Source: Fidelibacterota bacterium (GTDB lineage: Bacteria; Fidelibacterota; UBA8477; JABMPR01). Taken from it: a DNA stretch of 64,000 nucleotides. Position 1 is the stretch's first letter. Each line of letters opens with the position of its first letter. The DNA lies in the NCBI GenBank assembly GCA_018650795.1, contig JABIFG010000104.1, positions 1 through 64,000 of the forward strand. Direction: 5' to 3'. This document shows positions 1-8,527 of this stretch, piece by piece. Under the pieces are notes generated by a model. The model did no database searches and was not told the DNA's origin. It was given only the letters and a program-made list of their open reading frames with translations. The position numbers and the translations under genes were made by a program.

Positions 1-2
1 AC

Positions 3-581
3 GGTGATGATTATGAGAGTTGGAAAAAGAGCAAGACCTTCGTTGAGTTGTTATCATATCCCATAGGAGCATACTACGGATATCAGCTGACACATGAAAA
101 ACAGTATACTTTTGGGGATGCCCTCATGTTGATACAGGGCTGGGGTTTTGGCTTTTACAATACTATGATGCTCCAATCCATTCTTTTTGATGATGGAGAT
201 GAAGATACCTTCATGATGGTAGCTGGACTGGGGGCTGTGGGAAGCGCCTTCGCCTATGAGCACTATATCCAGAGTGATGACTTCACCTTTGGACAATCTA
301 CCCTCATGTTATTGGGCTCTGCTTCAGGGACCTTATTTGGTTTTGGAACGGCTATTTTGATGGATGTTACTGATAAGGAACCCATGTTATCTATGGCTTT
401 GGCAGGCTATGGAGCGGGTACCTGGCTGACCAGGAAAATTCTGGATGTCAGAGCAGATGGTGCCCTTGCAGAGATTGAATCGACCAGGATGTCTTTGTCA
501 CCAACAGTGCTACCTGCCCTGGGATCAGATGAGAAAGTCACTCTCATTCCAGGAATTAACATGACTATCTCTTTCAAGTAG
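3..581 (+). CDS. Hypothetical multi-pass membrane protein, 5' end cut by window
   Basis: The reading frame is open from the first bases of the window to a TAG stop, so the true start lies upstream. A TTG at 48 is only an internal candidate. The visible 192 or so residues contain several glycine- and alanine-rich hydrophobic stretches separated by short charged loops (for example around DDGDEDTF), which suggests at least four membrane segments or an outer-membrane-type hydrophobic protein. The last third is less hydrophobic and ends in a short strand-like segment (MTISFK). I do not recognise a family. It is followed 43 bp later by dinB on the same strand. Confidence 0.6.
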   Translation, partial: GDDYESWKKSKTFVELLSYPIGAYYGYQLTHEKQYTFGDALMLIQGWGFGFYNTMMLQSILFDDGDEDTFMMVAGLGAVGSAFAYEHYIQSDDFTFGQSTLMLLGSASGTLFGFGTAILMDVTDKEPMLSMALAGYGAGTWLTRKILDVRADGALAEIESTRMSLSPTVLPALGSDEKVTLIPGINMTISFK

Positions 582-624
582 ATATTAGCATATATAGACA
601 CCAGAGATCATCCTAAATTGCAGG

Positions 625-1716
625 ATGCTTAAGCCACAACCCTATACCAATAAACCACGTGCAATCGTCCATCTTGATCTTGATGCATTCTTTTGTTCAG
701 TTGAGGTATTAAGAGATCCTTCTCTGAAGGGTAAGCCAGTCGTGGTTGGTGGGCGCAGTGAAAACCGAGGGGTTGTAGCAGCAGCATCCTATCCCGCCAG
801 GAAATTTGGTATCCACTCCGCCATGCCCATGATAGAGGCGAGTCGAAGATGCAAAGATCTTGTGGTGATCTCATCTCAGCATGGTCTATATCGAATGTAT
901 TCCAAAGTGATAATGGGCATCCTGAGAGCAGAATCTCCCATCATCCAACAAGTCAGTATTGATGAAGCCTATCTGGATCTCAGCGATGAAGTCAATCAAT
1001 GGATAGAAGCCACAGAAATAGCGCGCAAAATTCAGCTAAAAATATCCAGGGATATTGGTTTATCAGCATCAGTTGGCGTTGCAAGTAATAAGATGATTGC
1101 AAAAATTGCCTCTGATTTTCAAAAACCCAACGGACTCACAGTAGTGTTGCCTGGAACTGAAATTGATTTTCTAGGACCCCTGCCCGTTAAGAAGATTCCA
1201 GGGATTGGACCCAAAGCCAGTGAGCGCCTTGCCAAATATGGTATCTACACCGTGGCTGATATGTCAGTCATCCAGGCAGATGTTCTGAAGCAGAGATTTG
1301 GTAAGCTGGGCGAGGCCATGAGTCGGTGGTCCAAGGGTATCGATGATCGACCTGTTCATGAGGACCATGAAACCAAGTCCATCAGCACAGAGAGAACCTT
1401 CTCCAAAAATATTGAAGATCAAACGGAGCTTTTGGAAGTTGTAGAAAAGTTGAGTTTTAAAGTAGGAGACCAGCTCAAAAAGAAAAAATTTATGGCTGCC
1501 ACTATTTCCATCAAAATACGTTATGCTGACTTTACCACCTTTACCCGTCAACACACCGTACATGAGCCTCTGGATGATGGTCTTGAGATTTACAGGATTG
1601 CCAGAAAACTATTGGTCAAAAACTGGATGCCCGGCGAACCAGTTCGCCTCCTGGGAGTCGGTGGTTCTCACTTCAGTGAACCACATGGACAATTATCACT
1701 GGGGTTGGATGTTTAG
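625..1716 (+). CDS. dinB: DNA polymerase IV (Y-family translesion polymerase)
   Basis: This error-prone polymerase extends primers across damaged template bases. The 363-residue length is normal for the family. The N-terminal palm starts with HLDLDAFFCSVE, giving the first metal-binding aspartate. SIDEAYLDLS at about residue 110 supplies the second catalytic Asp-Glu pair. A helix-hairpin-helix, KKIPGIGPKASERLAKYGI, sits at about 190, and a little-finger domain follows. The C-terminus ends in SLGLDV with no obvious long tail. The ATG at 625 is preceded by AGG only 1-2 bases upstream, so the ribosome site is weak, but no better start is visible. It converges on the alkylation-repair gene tag, so two DNA-repair genes lie side by side. 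Confidence 0.95.
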   Translation: MLKPQPYTNKPRAIVHLDLDAFFCSVEVLRDPSLKGKPVVVGGRSENRGVVAAASYPARKFGIHSAMPMIEASRRCKDLVVISSQHGLYRMYSKVIMGILRAESPIIQQVSIDEAYLDLSDEVNQWIEATEIARKIQLKISRDIGLSASVGVASNKMIAKIASDFQKPNGLTVVLPGTEIDFLGPLPVKKIPGIGPKASERLAKYGIYTVADMSVIQADVLKQRFGKLGEAMSRWSKGIDDRPVHEDHETKSISTERTFSKNIEDQTELLEVVEKLSFKVGDQLKKKKFMAATISIKIRYADFTTFTRQHTVHEPLDDGLEIYRIARKLLVKNWMPGEPVRLLGVGGSHFSEPHGQLSLGLDV

Positions 1717-1806
1717 GACTGAACATTTGGGTTTGTCGGGACCAGGAGTAATTCTCTGTTGCGTCTCGCTGAGGGGACTCGAAGCGTAAAGTTGTGAGTA
1801 GTCTTT

Positions 1807-2376
1807 CTACACTTCGGAATACCTGAAACATTCCTCAAGGTGATCATTCACCATGCCCACAGCTTGCATGTGTGCATAAACCACGGTGGTCCCCATAAAT
1901 TTGAACCCACGCGCTTTTAAATCTGTGGCAATGGTACTTGACAGTTCAGTACTGGCGGGAATATCATCCAACACCTTAAAATGATTCGGTAAGGGTTTAC
2001 CTTTAGAAAATTCCCAAAAGTAGTTGCAGAAACTGCCAAACTCTTTAATGATTTCAAGATATCGCTGGGCGTTATTAATGGCTGCCCTGATTTTGAGTTG
2101 ATTCCTGACGATGCCCTTATCCTGGAGCAGCGACTGTACTTTTTCCTCATCAAAGAGAGCTACTTTGTGAAAATCAAATTCAGCAAAAGCTTTACGGAAA
2201 TTGCCTCGTTTATTAAGCACGATCTCCCAACTAAGACCAGCCTGGAATGATTCCAGAACGAGAAACTCAAACATTTTTTGATCATCGCGAACAGGCACAC
2301 CCCACTCCTCATCATGATATTTAACATAAGTTGGCTTATTGAGTGGCACCCAGCCACAGCGGATTTTATCTGTCAT
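1807..2376 (-). CDS. tag: DNA-3-methyladenine glycosylase I
   Basis: Removes 3-methyladenine from alkylated DNA, starting base excision repair. The protein aligns by eye over its length with E. coli Tag: RCGWV near the N-terminus, YHDEEWGVP, QAGLSW, RGFKFMGTT and NDHLEECF near the C-terminus. The Cys of RCGW, the His of YHDE, and the His and Cys of NDHLEEC match the four zinc ligands of the family. I chose the ATG at 2376 (MTDKIRCGW, 189 aa) rather than the longer frame to 2409. GAGGAG lies about 9 bases upstream of it and the extra 11 residues do not match the family. Transcribed toward dinB. Confidence 0.93.
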   Translation of the reverse strand: MTDKIRCGWVPLNKPTYVKYHDEEWGVPVRDDQKMFEFLVLESFQAGLSWEIVLNKRGNFRKAFAEFDFHKVALFDEEKVQSLLQDKGIVRNQLKIRAAINNAQRYLEIIKEFGSFCNYFWEFSKGKPLPNHFKVLDDIPASTELSSTIATDLKARGFKFMGTTVVYAHMQAVGMVNDHLEECFRYSEV

Positions 2377-2696
2377 AGTGTATAGCTCCTCAAGGTTTGA
2401 TCGAAACACAGGTTTCGGATTACCCCCAGAAAATCAACAATTAGGTCCACATGTACAGTTGTTAGAGCCTTGTATTTTAGCAATTAGCTCAACTGCTGGT
2501 TGAATTTGCTATATATTTGAAATTTATTTCAACGTCTTTTTAGAAAAGAGACCACGATCAGTCCAAAATTTGTGTCCTAAAGTAACAATTCATTATTTAT
2601 AGCTGATAATGTGAGTTTATGCCATCGTTAATACCGATTATCACTAATAATATGCTTCTCAGGTCTCATAATGTCTTGTTTTGCCTGTCCCTGTAA
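2377..2696. other. Intergenic region between tag and the purine block
   Basis: About 320 AT-rich bases. It must hold the tag promoter and the 3' end of the large minus-strand operon. I see no open frame of convincing length, no RNA gene and no strong GC-rich hairpin followed by a T-run, so no terminator for the operon can be named. Confidence 0.6.
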
Positions 2697-4976
2697 TCAT
2701 TTACCGTTCATGCCGGCCAATATTTGCTCCGGTTTGATGGGAAGATGTTTGATGCGAACCCCCACTGCATTATAAACGGCATTTGCTACAGCTGGAGCGG
2801 GGGCATTTATGGGAATTTCAGCTACTGCCTTTGCACCGTAAGGTCCCGTGGGTTCATGTGAGTCGGCAAAACGAACCACCATTTCAGGCATATCATTTGA
2901 TGTGTAAATATGATAGCTGTTAAAATCCAGATTTGTAAATCGGCCCTTATCATCGAAAGGCATGAATTCAGAAAGCGCCATACCCAGGGCTTGGGGGATG
3001 CCACCCTCCACTTGGCCTTCGGCCATTTTGGGATTGATAATCTGACCGGCATCGGTCACAGATACAATTTTGATAACACGTACTGTCCCGGTGAGAGTGT
3101 CCACTTCAACCTCAGCAAATGTTGCATTAAATGGCGGTGGCGAATCATAGCTTAAATGTGAGGCGGACCCCATGATTTGAGTTTGCTCCTCAGTATAAAA
3201 TGATTTGATACAGATATCTGAGAATGAGATGGTTTGACCATCCGAACCAACAACCCGTGTATCTATAATTTCAGCATTATCTATCTGAAGCAGTTTTCGG
3301 CCCTGCTCCAGGATCATCGCTTTACATGCTTCTGCCGCTTTCTTAACTGCAGTACCTGAAATATAGGTAGTGCTGGAGGCATAAGCTCCCGTGTCAAACG
3401 GGGTCATATCTGTATCAGATGAGTAAACGATGATTTTGTCCACAGAAACATTGAGAACTTCAGCAGCGATTTGAGCCAACGCAGTATCCGACCCTGTTCC
3501 CAAATCAGTGGCACCGATCTGGAGATTAAAACTGGCGTCCTCATTCATTTTAATAAAAGCGGCGCCCATATCGATACCAGGAATACCAGAGCCCTGCCCA
3601 GCAACGGCAACCCCGACACCCCTTCGAAAACGCCCGCTTTGTTCGGCTGACCTAAGTGCATCCCAGTTGCTGAGTGCCCGACCTTCATTCAGACAGGCAG
3701 CAATCTCAGTACTATAAAGAACCATAGGGAAACCTTCTCGGCCTTCACCCAGAATCTTAGCGATGGGGACATCATCGCCAACTTCGAAAACATTCTTTAG
3801 GCGTAAGTCGATGGGATCAATACCCATCTCCATAGCCGCTTCATCCATAAGGCTTTCCAGCGGAAAGAAAGCCTGGGGGGCACCGTAACCACGATAGGCA
3901 CCACCAATGGGTAAATTCGTATATACACCATCACCATTCACTCGAATGTTGGGTGCCTTATACATACTCAAGGCTTTTTGGGAAGTTACTGACATGACGG
4001 TTAACGCATGTGGTCCGTAAGCACCGCAGTCCTCAAGGATGTTGATATCGATGGCCGTAAGAAGATGACTCTCATCAAACCCAAGTTGAATAGTAAGCAA
4101 TTCAGGATGGCGCACACGAGCTGCAAAGAGCTCCTCTGCCCGTGTATATTCAATCCGGGCTGGTCGACCGGTTTTCAGAGTAACTGCACCGACTACTTCT
4201 TCATTGAGAATCTCTTGTTTACCACCAAACCCCCCGCCAATTCGAGGTTTAATTACACGGATACGACCAACAGGTATATCCAATACCTCGGCAACAATTC
4301 GCCTAACATGATGAGGAACCTGAGTCGATGTTCTGATCACCAGCCGATTATTATCATCCAGCCAGGAAAGAGAAATATGAGGTTCGATATGAGCCATTTG
4401 AACAAAGGGGGTGCTATAAGATCCCTCAAAAGTGTGGGCAGAGCCTGCCAAGGCTGCCTCCACATCCCCTATTTTTGCATCAAGATGGGCGGCAATATTT
4501 TTTTCAACATCATGGATTCCGCTGGTGCCTTCAGACGGATGTATGGCAAATCCCGCAGTCATGGATTGTTGAGAATCGAAAATACAGGGTAACTCCTCAT
4601 ACTCCACATCAATGAGACCAATTGCCTGCTCTGCAATGGTGATCGATTCTGCTGCTACAAAAGCGACCCGGTCTCCAACAAATCGGACGGTTTCATCCAG
4701 GATACGCATATCCCGAGGTCCGGGTTCAGGATACCCCTGTCCTGCAGTAGTATAATAGTGAGGTTTAAAATCTTTATGTGTGAAAACAGCGACGACGCCC
4801 TCAAGGGCTTCAGCCTTCGATACATCGATGCTGAGAATATTTGCATGAGCAATAGGGCTATGTAGAATCTTTACATAAAGGACGTCTTTCAGCTGCATGT
4901 CATCAGCAAAAACAGGTTTTCCCCTGACCAGGGCTTGACCATCTACGCGTTGGGTGTCTTTTCCAATCACTTTCAT
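2697..4976 (-). CDS. Molybdenum hydroxylase large subunit, xanthine dehydrogenase family (set A)
   Basis: This is the molybdopterin-binding catalytic subunit of a xanthine-dehydrogenase-type enzyme that hydroxylates purines or related N-heterocycles using water as oxygen donor. The 759 residues match the usual length for a separate large subunit. The N-terminal a/b-hammerhead domain (about 10-120) is followed by the Moco-binding region with GGGFGGKQE near residue 245, AYRGYGAPQA near 360 and GPYGAKAVAE near 715. The Glu of this last motif is the expected catalytic base. The gene overlaps the iron-sulfur subunit by 4 bp (ATGA), so the two are translationally coupled. Together with 4973-6198 it forms a full large/FeS/FAD set. 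It may act on a different substrate from the second large subunit at 20352-22616, from which it differs strongly. The substrate cannot be read from sequence. Confidence 0.88.
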   Translation of the reverse strand: MKVIGKDTQRVDGQALVRGKPVFADDMQLKDVLYVKILHSPIAHANILSIDVSKAEALEGVVAVFTHKDFKPHYYTTAGQGYPEPGPRDMRILDETVRFVGDRVAFVAAESITIAEQAIGLIDVEYEELPCIFDSQQSMTAGFAIHPSEGTSGIHDVEKNIAAHLDAKIGDVEAALAGSAHTFEGSYSTPFVQMAHIEPHISLSWLDDNNRLVIRTSTQVPHHVRRIVAEVLDIPVGRIRVIKPRIGGGFGGKQEILNEEVVGAVTLKTGRPARIEYTRAEELFAARVRHPELLTIQLGFDESHLLTAIDINILEDCGAYGPHALTVMSVTSQKALSMYKAPNIRVNGDGVYTNLPIGGAYRGYGAPQAFFPLESLMDEAAMEMGIDPIDLRLKNVFEVGDDVPIAKILGEGREGFPMVLYSTEIAACLNEGRALSNWDALRSAEQSGRFRRGVGVAVAGQGSGIPGIDMGAAFIKMNEDASFNLQIGATDLGTGSDTALAQIAAEVLNVSVDKIIVYSSDTDMTPFDTGAYASSTTYISGTAVKKAAEACKAMILEQGRKLLQIDNAEIIDTRVVGSDGQTISFSDICIKSFYTEEQTQIMGSASHLSYDSPPPFNATFAEVEVDTLTGTVRVIKIVSVTDAGQIINPKMAEGQVEGGIPQALGMALSEFMPFDDKGRFTNLDFNSYHIYTSNDMPEMVVRFADSHEPTGPYGAKAVAEIPINAPAPAVANAVYNAVGVRIKHLPIKPEQILAGMNGK

Positions 4977-5467
4977 GAATCACCCCCCTCATCTTCATGG
5001 TTCCCCGTTTTTCGAGAGGCTTTGAGCGTAGAGAGAGCCGCTTTTACCGGTTTTACATAGCCGGTACAGCGGCACAGGTTTCCATTTAAAGCATCTCTAA
5101 CTTGTACCTCATCGATCTCGCCACTCTCTCTGTCCAGGGCTTCAAGAGAGAGAATCATCCCTGGAGTACAGAAACCACATTGTGCTGCACCTTCTTTCAA
5201 AAAGTTCTCCTGGAGGGGATGCAGCCTTTCATGTGTGGAAAAACTCTCAAGCGTCTCAATTTTTCGTCCATTAACTGTATGCATGAGAATCAAACAGGCA
5301 TTCACACTCCGGCTATCCATTAGTACGGTGCAAGCTCCGCATTCACCATGGTCACAGCCATGTTTTACGCTATAAAATTCCTCACCACGCAAAAATTCCA
5401 TTAAGGTAGTTCCAGGTAAATGTGTAGCGCTGACCAGGCGGCCATTTAGCTCAAATTGAACTTTCAT
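4973..5467 (-). CDS. Molybdenum hydroxylase 2Fe-2S subunit (set A)
   Basis: Small electron-transfer subunit that carries two [2Fe-2S] clusters between the molybdenum site and FAD. At 164 residues it is the standard size. The plant-ferredoxin-type cluster is formed by CDHGECGACTV plus a later Cys (residues about 38-60). The second cluster uses CGFCTPGM and CRCTGY (about 98-135). The C-terminal tail beyond the CRCTGY domain is acidic and not conserved. The gene overlaps its upstream neighbour (FAD subunit) and its downstream neighbour (large subunit) by 4 bp each, typical of a stoichiometric complex. Confidence in the family is very high; the physiological substrate remains open. Confidence 0.92.
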   Translation of the reverse strand: MKVQFELNGRLVSATHLPGTTLMEFLRGEEFYSVKHGCDHGECGACTVLMDSRSVNACLILMHTVNGRKIETLESFSTHERLHPLQENFLKEGAAQCGFCTPGMILSLEALDRESGEIDEVQVRDALNGNLCRCTGYVKPVKAALSTLKASRKTGNHEDEGGDS

Positions 5468-6198
5468 CTAACCACCGCCATTTCTTGCAGGAGCTTACAA
5501 ACTAAATGACGTTTATATGTTGGACTCCCAAGATGATCGTCATCAAAGTTAGCCTCGACCTCATCCATAAATTTTCGAACTTCGGCTTCATCAGGTTCTG
5601 GTTTGGTTTGAAAGCATAAGATTTCGGAAGTTTTACCTCCGACACTTACAGAAATAGTGTCCTTTAGCTCGTTGATACCAACCAGGACATAGGCTGGTGC
5701 TGAATCAAGGAGGGCAACACGTTCCAGCTTGACTGCATGTTGAGGGATTATAATTTTTACTATAATGCCATTGCCATTCCAGTCACACAATTCTATGGGC
5801 GCATCAGATTCACCGATGAGTAATTTTGCCCTGGCTGAGAATAAGAAAATCAGGAGATCGGAATCTGTTCTCCTTCTGGCGATTTCACCGCCAATAGTGC
5901 GTTGATTGCGAATGTTTTTGGACGAACAGGCACCCAGAATAGCACTGTTTAGGGGCAGATTAGTAAAACCGATGATTTCCTGAAGCGTACAACCCGCATC
6001 GATATGGATGTCTGAACCGTGGGTCTCAATTTTATCATTAATCAAATGATTGATATCAATGAGAGTGTGCACCACCCTGTCTTTTTGCGCCACCAGATAG
6101 GTTCCCCCGGCAAACAGCACAGAGCCCTTTTCTTTGAGCAATACGGAAGCTTCATTCAGGTTATCTGGTTTGATTATTTGTTCAATTGAAGACCACAT
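5464..6198 (-). CDS. Molybdenum hydroxylase FAD-binding subunit (set A)
   Basis: FAD-binding medium subunit of the set A complex, which passes electrons to the final acceptor. FAGGTYL at about residue 30 is the phosphate-binding loop. NQRTIGGEIARRRTDSDLL at about 98-116 corresponds to the family's second FAD motif, but the usual TIGGN is TIGGE here, so the protein is diverged. At 244 residues it is shorter than the common 270-290; the C-terminal domain is trimmed but present (SPTYKRHLVCKLL). The start ATG lies 12 bp after the stop of the upstream deaminase gene. Compared with the set B homologue at 11901-12722 it is clearly a distant paralogue, not a recent copy. Confidence 0.85.
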   Translation of the reverse strand: MWSSIEQIIKPDNLNEASVLLKEKGSVLFAGGTYLVAQKDRVVHTLIDINHLINDKIETHGSDIHIDAGCTLQEIIGFTNLPLNSAILGACSSKNIRNQRTIGGEIARRRTDSDLLIFLFSARAKLLIGESDAPIELCDWNGNGIIVKIIIPQHAVKLERVALLDSAPAYVLVGINELKDTISVSVGGKTSEILCFQTKPEPDEAEVRKFMDEVEANFDDDHLGSPTYKRHLVCKLLQEMAVVR

Positions 6199-6210
6199 GA
6201 TTGGACCTAT

Positions 6211-7608
6211 TTATTGGTGGATTGAAAAATTTAGTTTGGTGCGTTGCTCTGCTCGATCAAGCATCTCTTTCGCGATATTGTTATGCTTTGCTATCAACAC
6301 TGATTCATCCAATTCGGAAAGTCCCCGTTTCATAACGATTTTGCCTTGTACAATAAGGTAATCTACGGGCTGTTGACGTGTAGTAAAAATAAGTGATGCC
6401 AGGGGATCTGATAGACTTCCTGCCTGGGCGAGATTTAGCATGTTGAATAGAGCCAAATCGGCTTGTTTCCCCACACTTAATTGTCCAATATCATCACGAC
6501 CCAGGGCAGCGGCTCCACCTCGGGTTGCCATCTGCAAAACATCTCTGGCGGTCAGCCAGAAATCCTGTTCCCTTAATCGGGAAATGAGCATAGCATTACG
6601 CATTTCTAACAACATATCGCTGGAATCATTGGAAGCACTGCCATCAACACCAAGACTGACCTTCACTTTTGCATCGAGGAGTTCACGGATTCGAGCAATA
6701 CCGGACCCTAGGCGCATGTTGGATGAAGGGCAGTGTGATATCCCCACTTGATTTTCACCCATCACCCTGATCTCGTCATCGTTTAAATGTACGGCATGGG
6801 CGTACCATGAATTGGAAGTAAGCCATTGCAACTTTTCCATAAGTGCAACGGGGCGTAACCCAAAGCTTTCAAGGCAATAAGCTTCCTCATCAAGTGTCTC
6901 AGCAAGGTGTGTATGAATTTGGAGACCGTTTGCTTGAGCATACTCAGCCGTTTGCTTCATTAATTCTGGTGTCACTGAGAAAGGCGAACAGGGAGCCAGA
7001 GATATGCGGGTCATGGAGCCTGTTGAATCGTCGTGATATTTTTTCAACAGACGCTTCGTGTCTTTTCGAATGAAATCTTCTGTCTGCACCACATCATCTG
7101 GAGGTAATCCACCTTTTGATTTGCCAAGAGACATGGATCCCCGTGTAGGCTGAAAGCGAAGACCCAGTGTTCTGGCAGCCTCAATTTCTGTATCAATTAA
7201 TTCCGGACTGGCTTGAGATGGAAATAGATATAGATGATCAGAGCTGGTGGTCACACCACTTTTCATCAATTCAAGCAAACCGGTTTGGGTGCTCACTTCA
7301 ACAGCTTCGGTGGTTAGCTCGCGCCAAACTTCATAATGGTTGCTTAACCACGAGAAGAGAGGTTGATCTTGCATCAGAGGAATATTACGAGTAAGCGTTT
7401 GATAGAGATGGTGATGAGTATTGATGAAGCCTGGTGTGATAACCATCCCGGTGGCATCAATGGTTTTTTCAGCTTGAATATCTAGCGATTCAGGACCAAT
7501 TGATGTAATGACACCATTCTCAATAAGGATATGACCACCAGAAAACTCTTCTTGAGAATCATTCATGGTGGCGACACGGAGTGGGTTTTTTATTAGGAGT
7601 GTTGACAT
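6211..7608 (-). CDS. Amidohydrolase, probable 8-oxoguanine deaminase
   Basis: Metal-dependent deaminase of the COG0402 amidohydrolase family. It resembles characterised 8-oxoguanine deaminases closely in many places: INTHHHLYQTLTR, TRGSMSLGKSKGGLPP, HTHLAETLDEEAYCL, SHCPSSNMRLGSGI and GVDGSASNDSSDMLLE. These contain the metal-binding HxH, the His of HTHLAE and the catalytic Asp of GVDGS. The product would be urate from 8-oxoguanine, which fits the purine operon; other aminohydrolase substrates are possible. I place the start at the ATG at 7608 (MSTLLIKN, 465 aa). The longer frame to 7632 would overlap the upstream mrr gene by 14 bp and adds residues with no counterpart in the family. Confidence 0.85.
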   Translation of the reverse strand: MSTLLIKNPLRVATMNDSQEEFSGGHILIENGVITSIGPESLDIQAEKTIDATGMVITPGFINTHHHLYQTLTRNIPLMQDQPLFSWLSNHYEVWRELTTEAVEVSTQTGLLELMKSGVTTSSDHLYLFPSQASPELIDTEIEAARTLGLRFQPTRGSMSLGKSKGGLPPDDVVQTEDFIRKDTKRLLKKYHDDSTGSMTRISLAPCSPFSVTPELMKQTAEYAQANGLQIHTHLAETLDEEAYCLESFGLRPVALMEKLQWLTSNSWYAHAVHLNDDEIRVMGENQVGISHCPSSNMRLGSGIARIRELLDAKVKVSLGVDGSASNDSSDMLLEMRNAMLISRLREQDFWLTARDVLQMATRGGAAALGRDDIGQLSVGKQADLALFNMLNLAQAGSLSDPLASLIFTTRQQPVDYLIVQGKIVMKRGLSELDESVLIAKHNNIAKEMLDRAEQRTKLNFSIHQ

Positions 7609-7618
7609 ATTAGATCTT

Positions 7619-8524
7619 TCAATCTTCAACAAAATAATCAGTATCTATTTTCTTTACTTCGTATGAAGCGGTCGTGGAGGTACCGAGATTAAAATCGATC
7701 ATGAATTCTGCTAGATTTCTTCCATCAATCAAAATTACCTTCGGGTCAATCGTTCTAACATATTCACGGGCATTCTCCGTGAACTTCCCTGTTGTAATAA
7801 ATACTCCCTTTTTTGCCCGCTGGCCATGTAAGGCTCCTACGAACTTTTGAATTTCTGGCCGACCAACAGAACCTTCCCATCTTTTGGCTTGTAAATAAAT
7901 TACATCTAAGCCGAGTCTATCTTCTTTGATAATCCCATCTATACCCTCATCGCCACTTTGCCCAACGGATTTACCTGCGTCAATTCTTGAACCTCCGTAT
8001 CCCATAGCGACCATCAAATCAACCACAAGGTTCTCAAAGAACTTTGGTGTATTTTCTTTAATCTTTAAGAGCATGCTTGCTGCAAGGTCATTTCTAATGG
8101 CAACGTAAGATTGTTGAAGAACTTCTTCGGGAGTTGAATCTTCTCCAGTATCCTTCTGATCATCATGGGGTTTTCCTGGTTTTGAGGTACTGAACTCTAC
8201 AAATTCAGGGTATTGACTCAGCACTTTTTTATCAATCCTTTTATGCCCTTGGTGGTGTAGCTCTTTACCCCTATCTGTGATTTCAAAATATCCTCTTTGT
8301 GGAGAGCTTAAAATCTTGGCTTGAATAAAGTAGCTTTTCGCCCAAGCAACTCTGTTGTCGAACCTCGTTTGGTTGCCACTTGGAAGAGCTTCTTTCATAT
8401 CTTCATCAGATAATTTGAAAACTCCATTTATATAGTCCCTAGCTTGTTGAATAGAATGTACTTTTCCATCAATAGCTAAATCTAATAATGGCTTAAAGAA
8501 AGACTGAAAATCTGGGACTGACAT
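7619..8524 (-). CDS. Mrr-type restriction endonuclease
   Basis: Predicted DNA-cleaving protein of the Mrr family, which in E. coli cuts methylated DNA. The first 90 or so residues form an Mrr_N-like winged-helix region (DFQSFFKPLLDLAIDGKVHS, KSYFIQAKIL, RGYFEITDRG). The C-terminal half holds the PD-(D/E)xK-type nuclease core: FFENLVVDLMVAMGYGG, then DEGIDGIIKEDRLGLD and YLQAKRWEGSVGRPEIQKF, followed by GVFITTGKF. The D and QxK residues match the Mrr variant of the motif. AAGGAG stands 6 bases before the ATG. It sits 3 bp after ygfK and just before the 8-oxoguanine deaminase gene, in the same orientation, so it is probably co-transcribed with metabolic genes. No methyltransferase or specificity gene is adjacent, which suits a methylation-dependent stand-alone enzyme. 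Confidence 0.9.
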   Translation of the reverse strand: MSVPDFQSFFKPLLDLAIDGKVHSIQQARDYINGVFKLSDEDMKEALPSGNQTRFDNRVAWAKSYFIQAKILSSPQRGYFEITDRGKELHHQGHKRIDKKVLSQYPEFVEFSTSKPGKPHDDQKDTGEDSTPEEVLQQSYVAIRNDLAASMLLKIKENTPKFFENLVVDLMVAMGYGGSRIDAGKSVGQSGDEGIDGIIKEDRLGLDVIYLQAKRWEGSVGRPEIQKFVGALHGQRAKKGVFITTGKFTENAREYVRTIDPKVILIDGRNLAEFMIDFNLGTSTTASYEVKKIDTDYFVED

Positions 8525-8527
8525 TTT

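Noticed and set aside
1523-1789. 88-codon frame overlapping the end of dinB
   Set aside because: It lies in another frame of dinB, has no ribosome site and no protein-like features; it is a shadow of the real gene.
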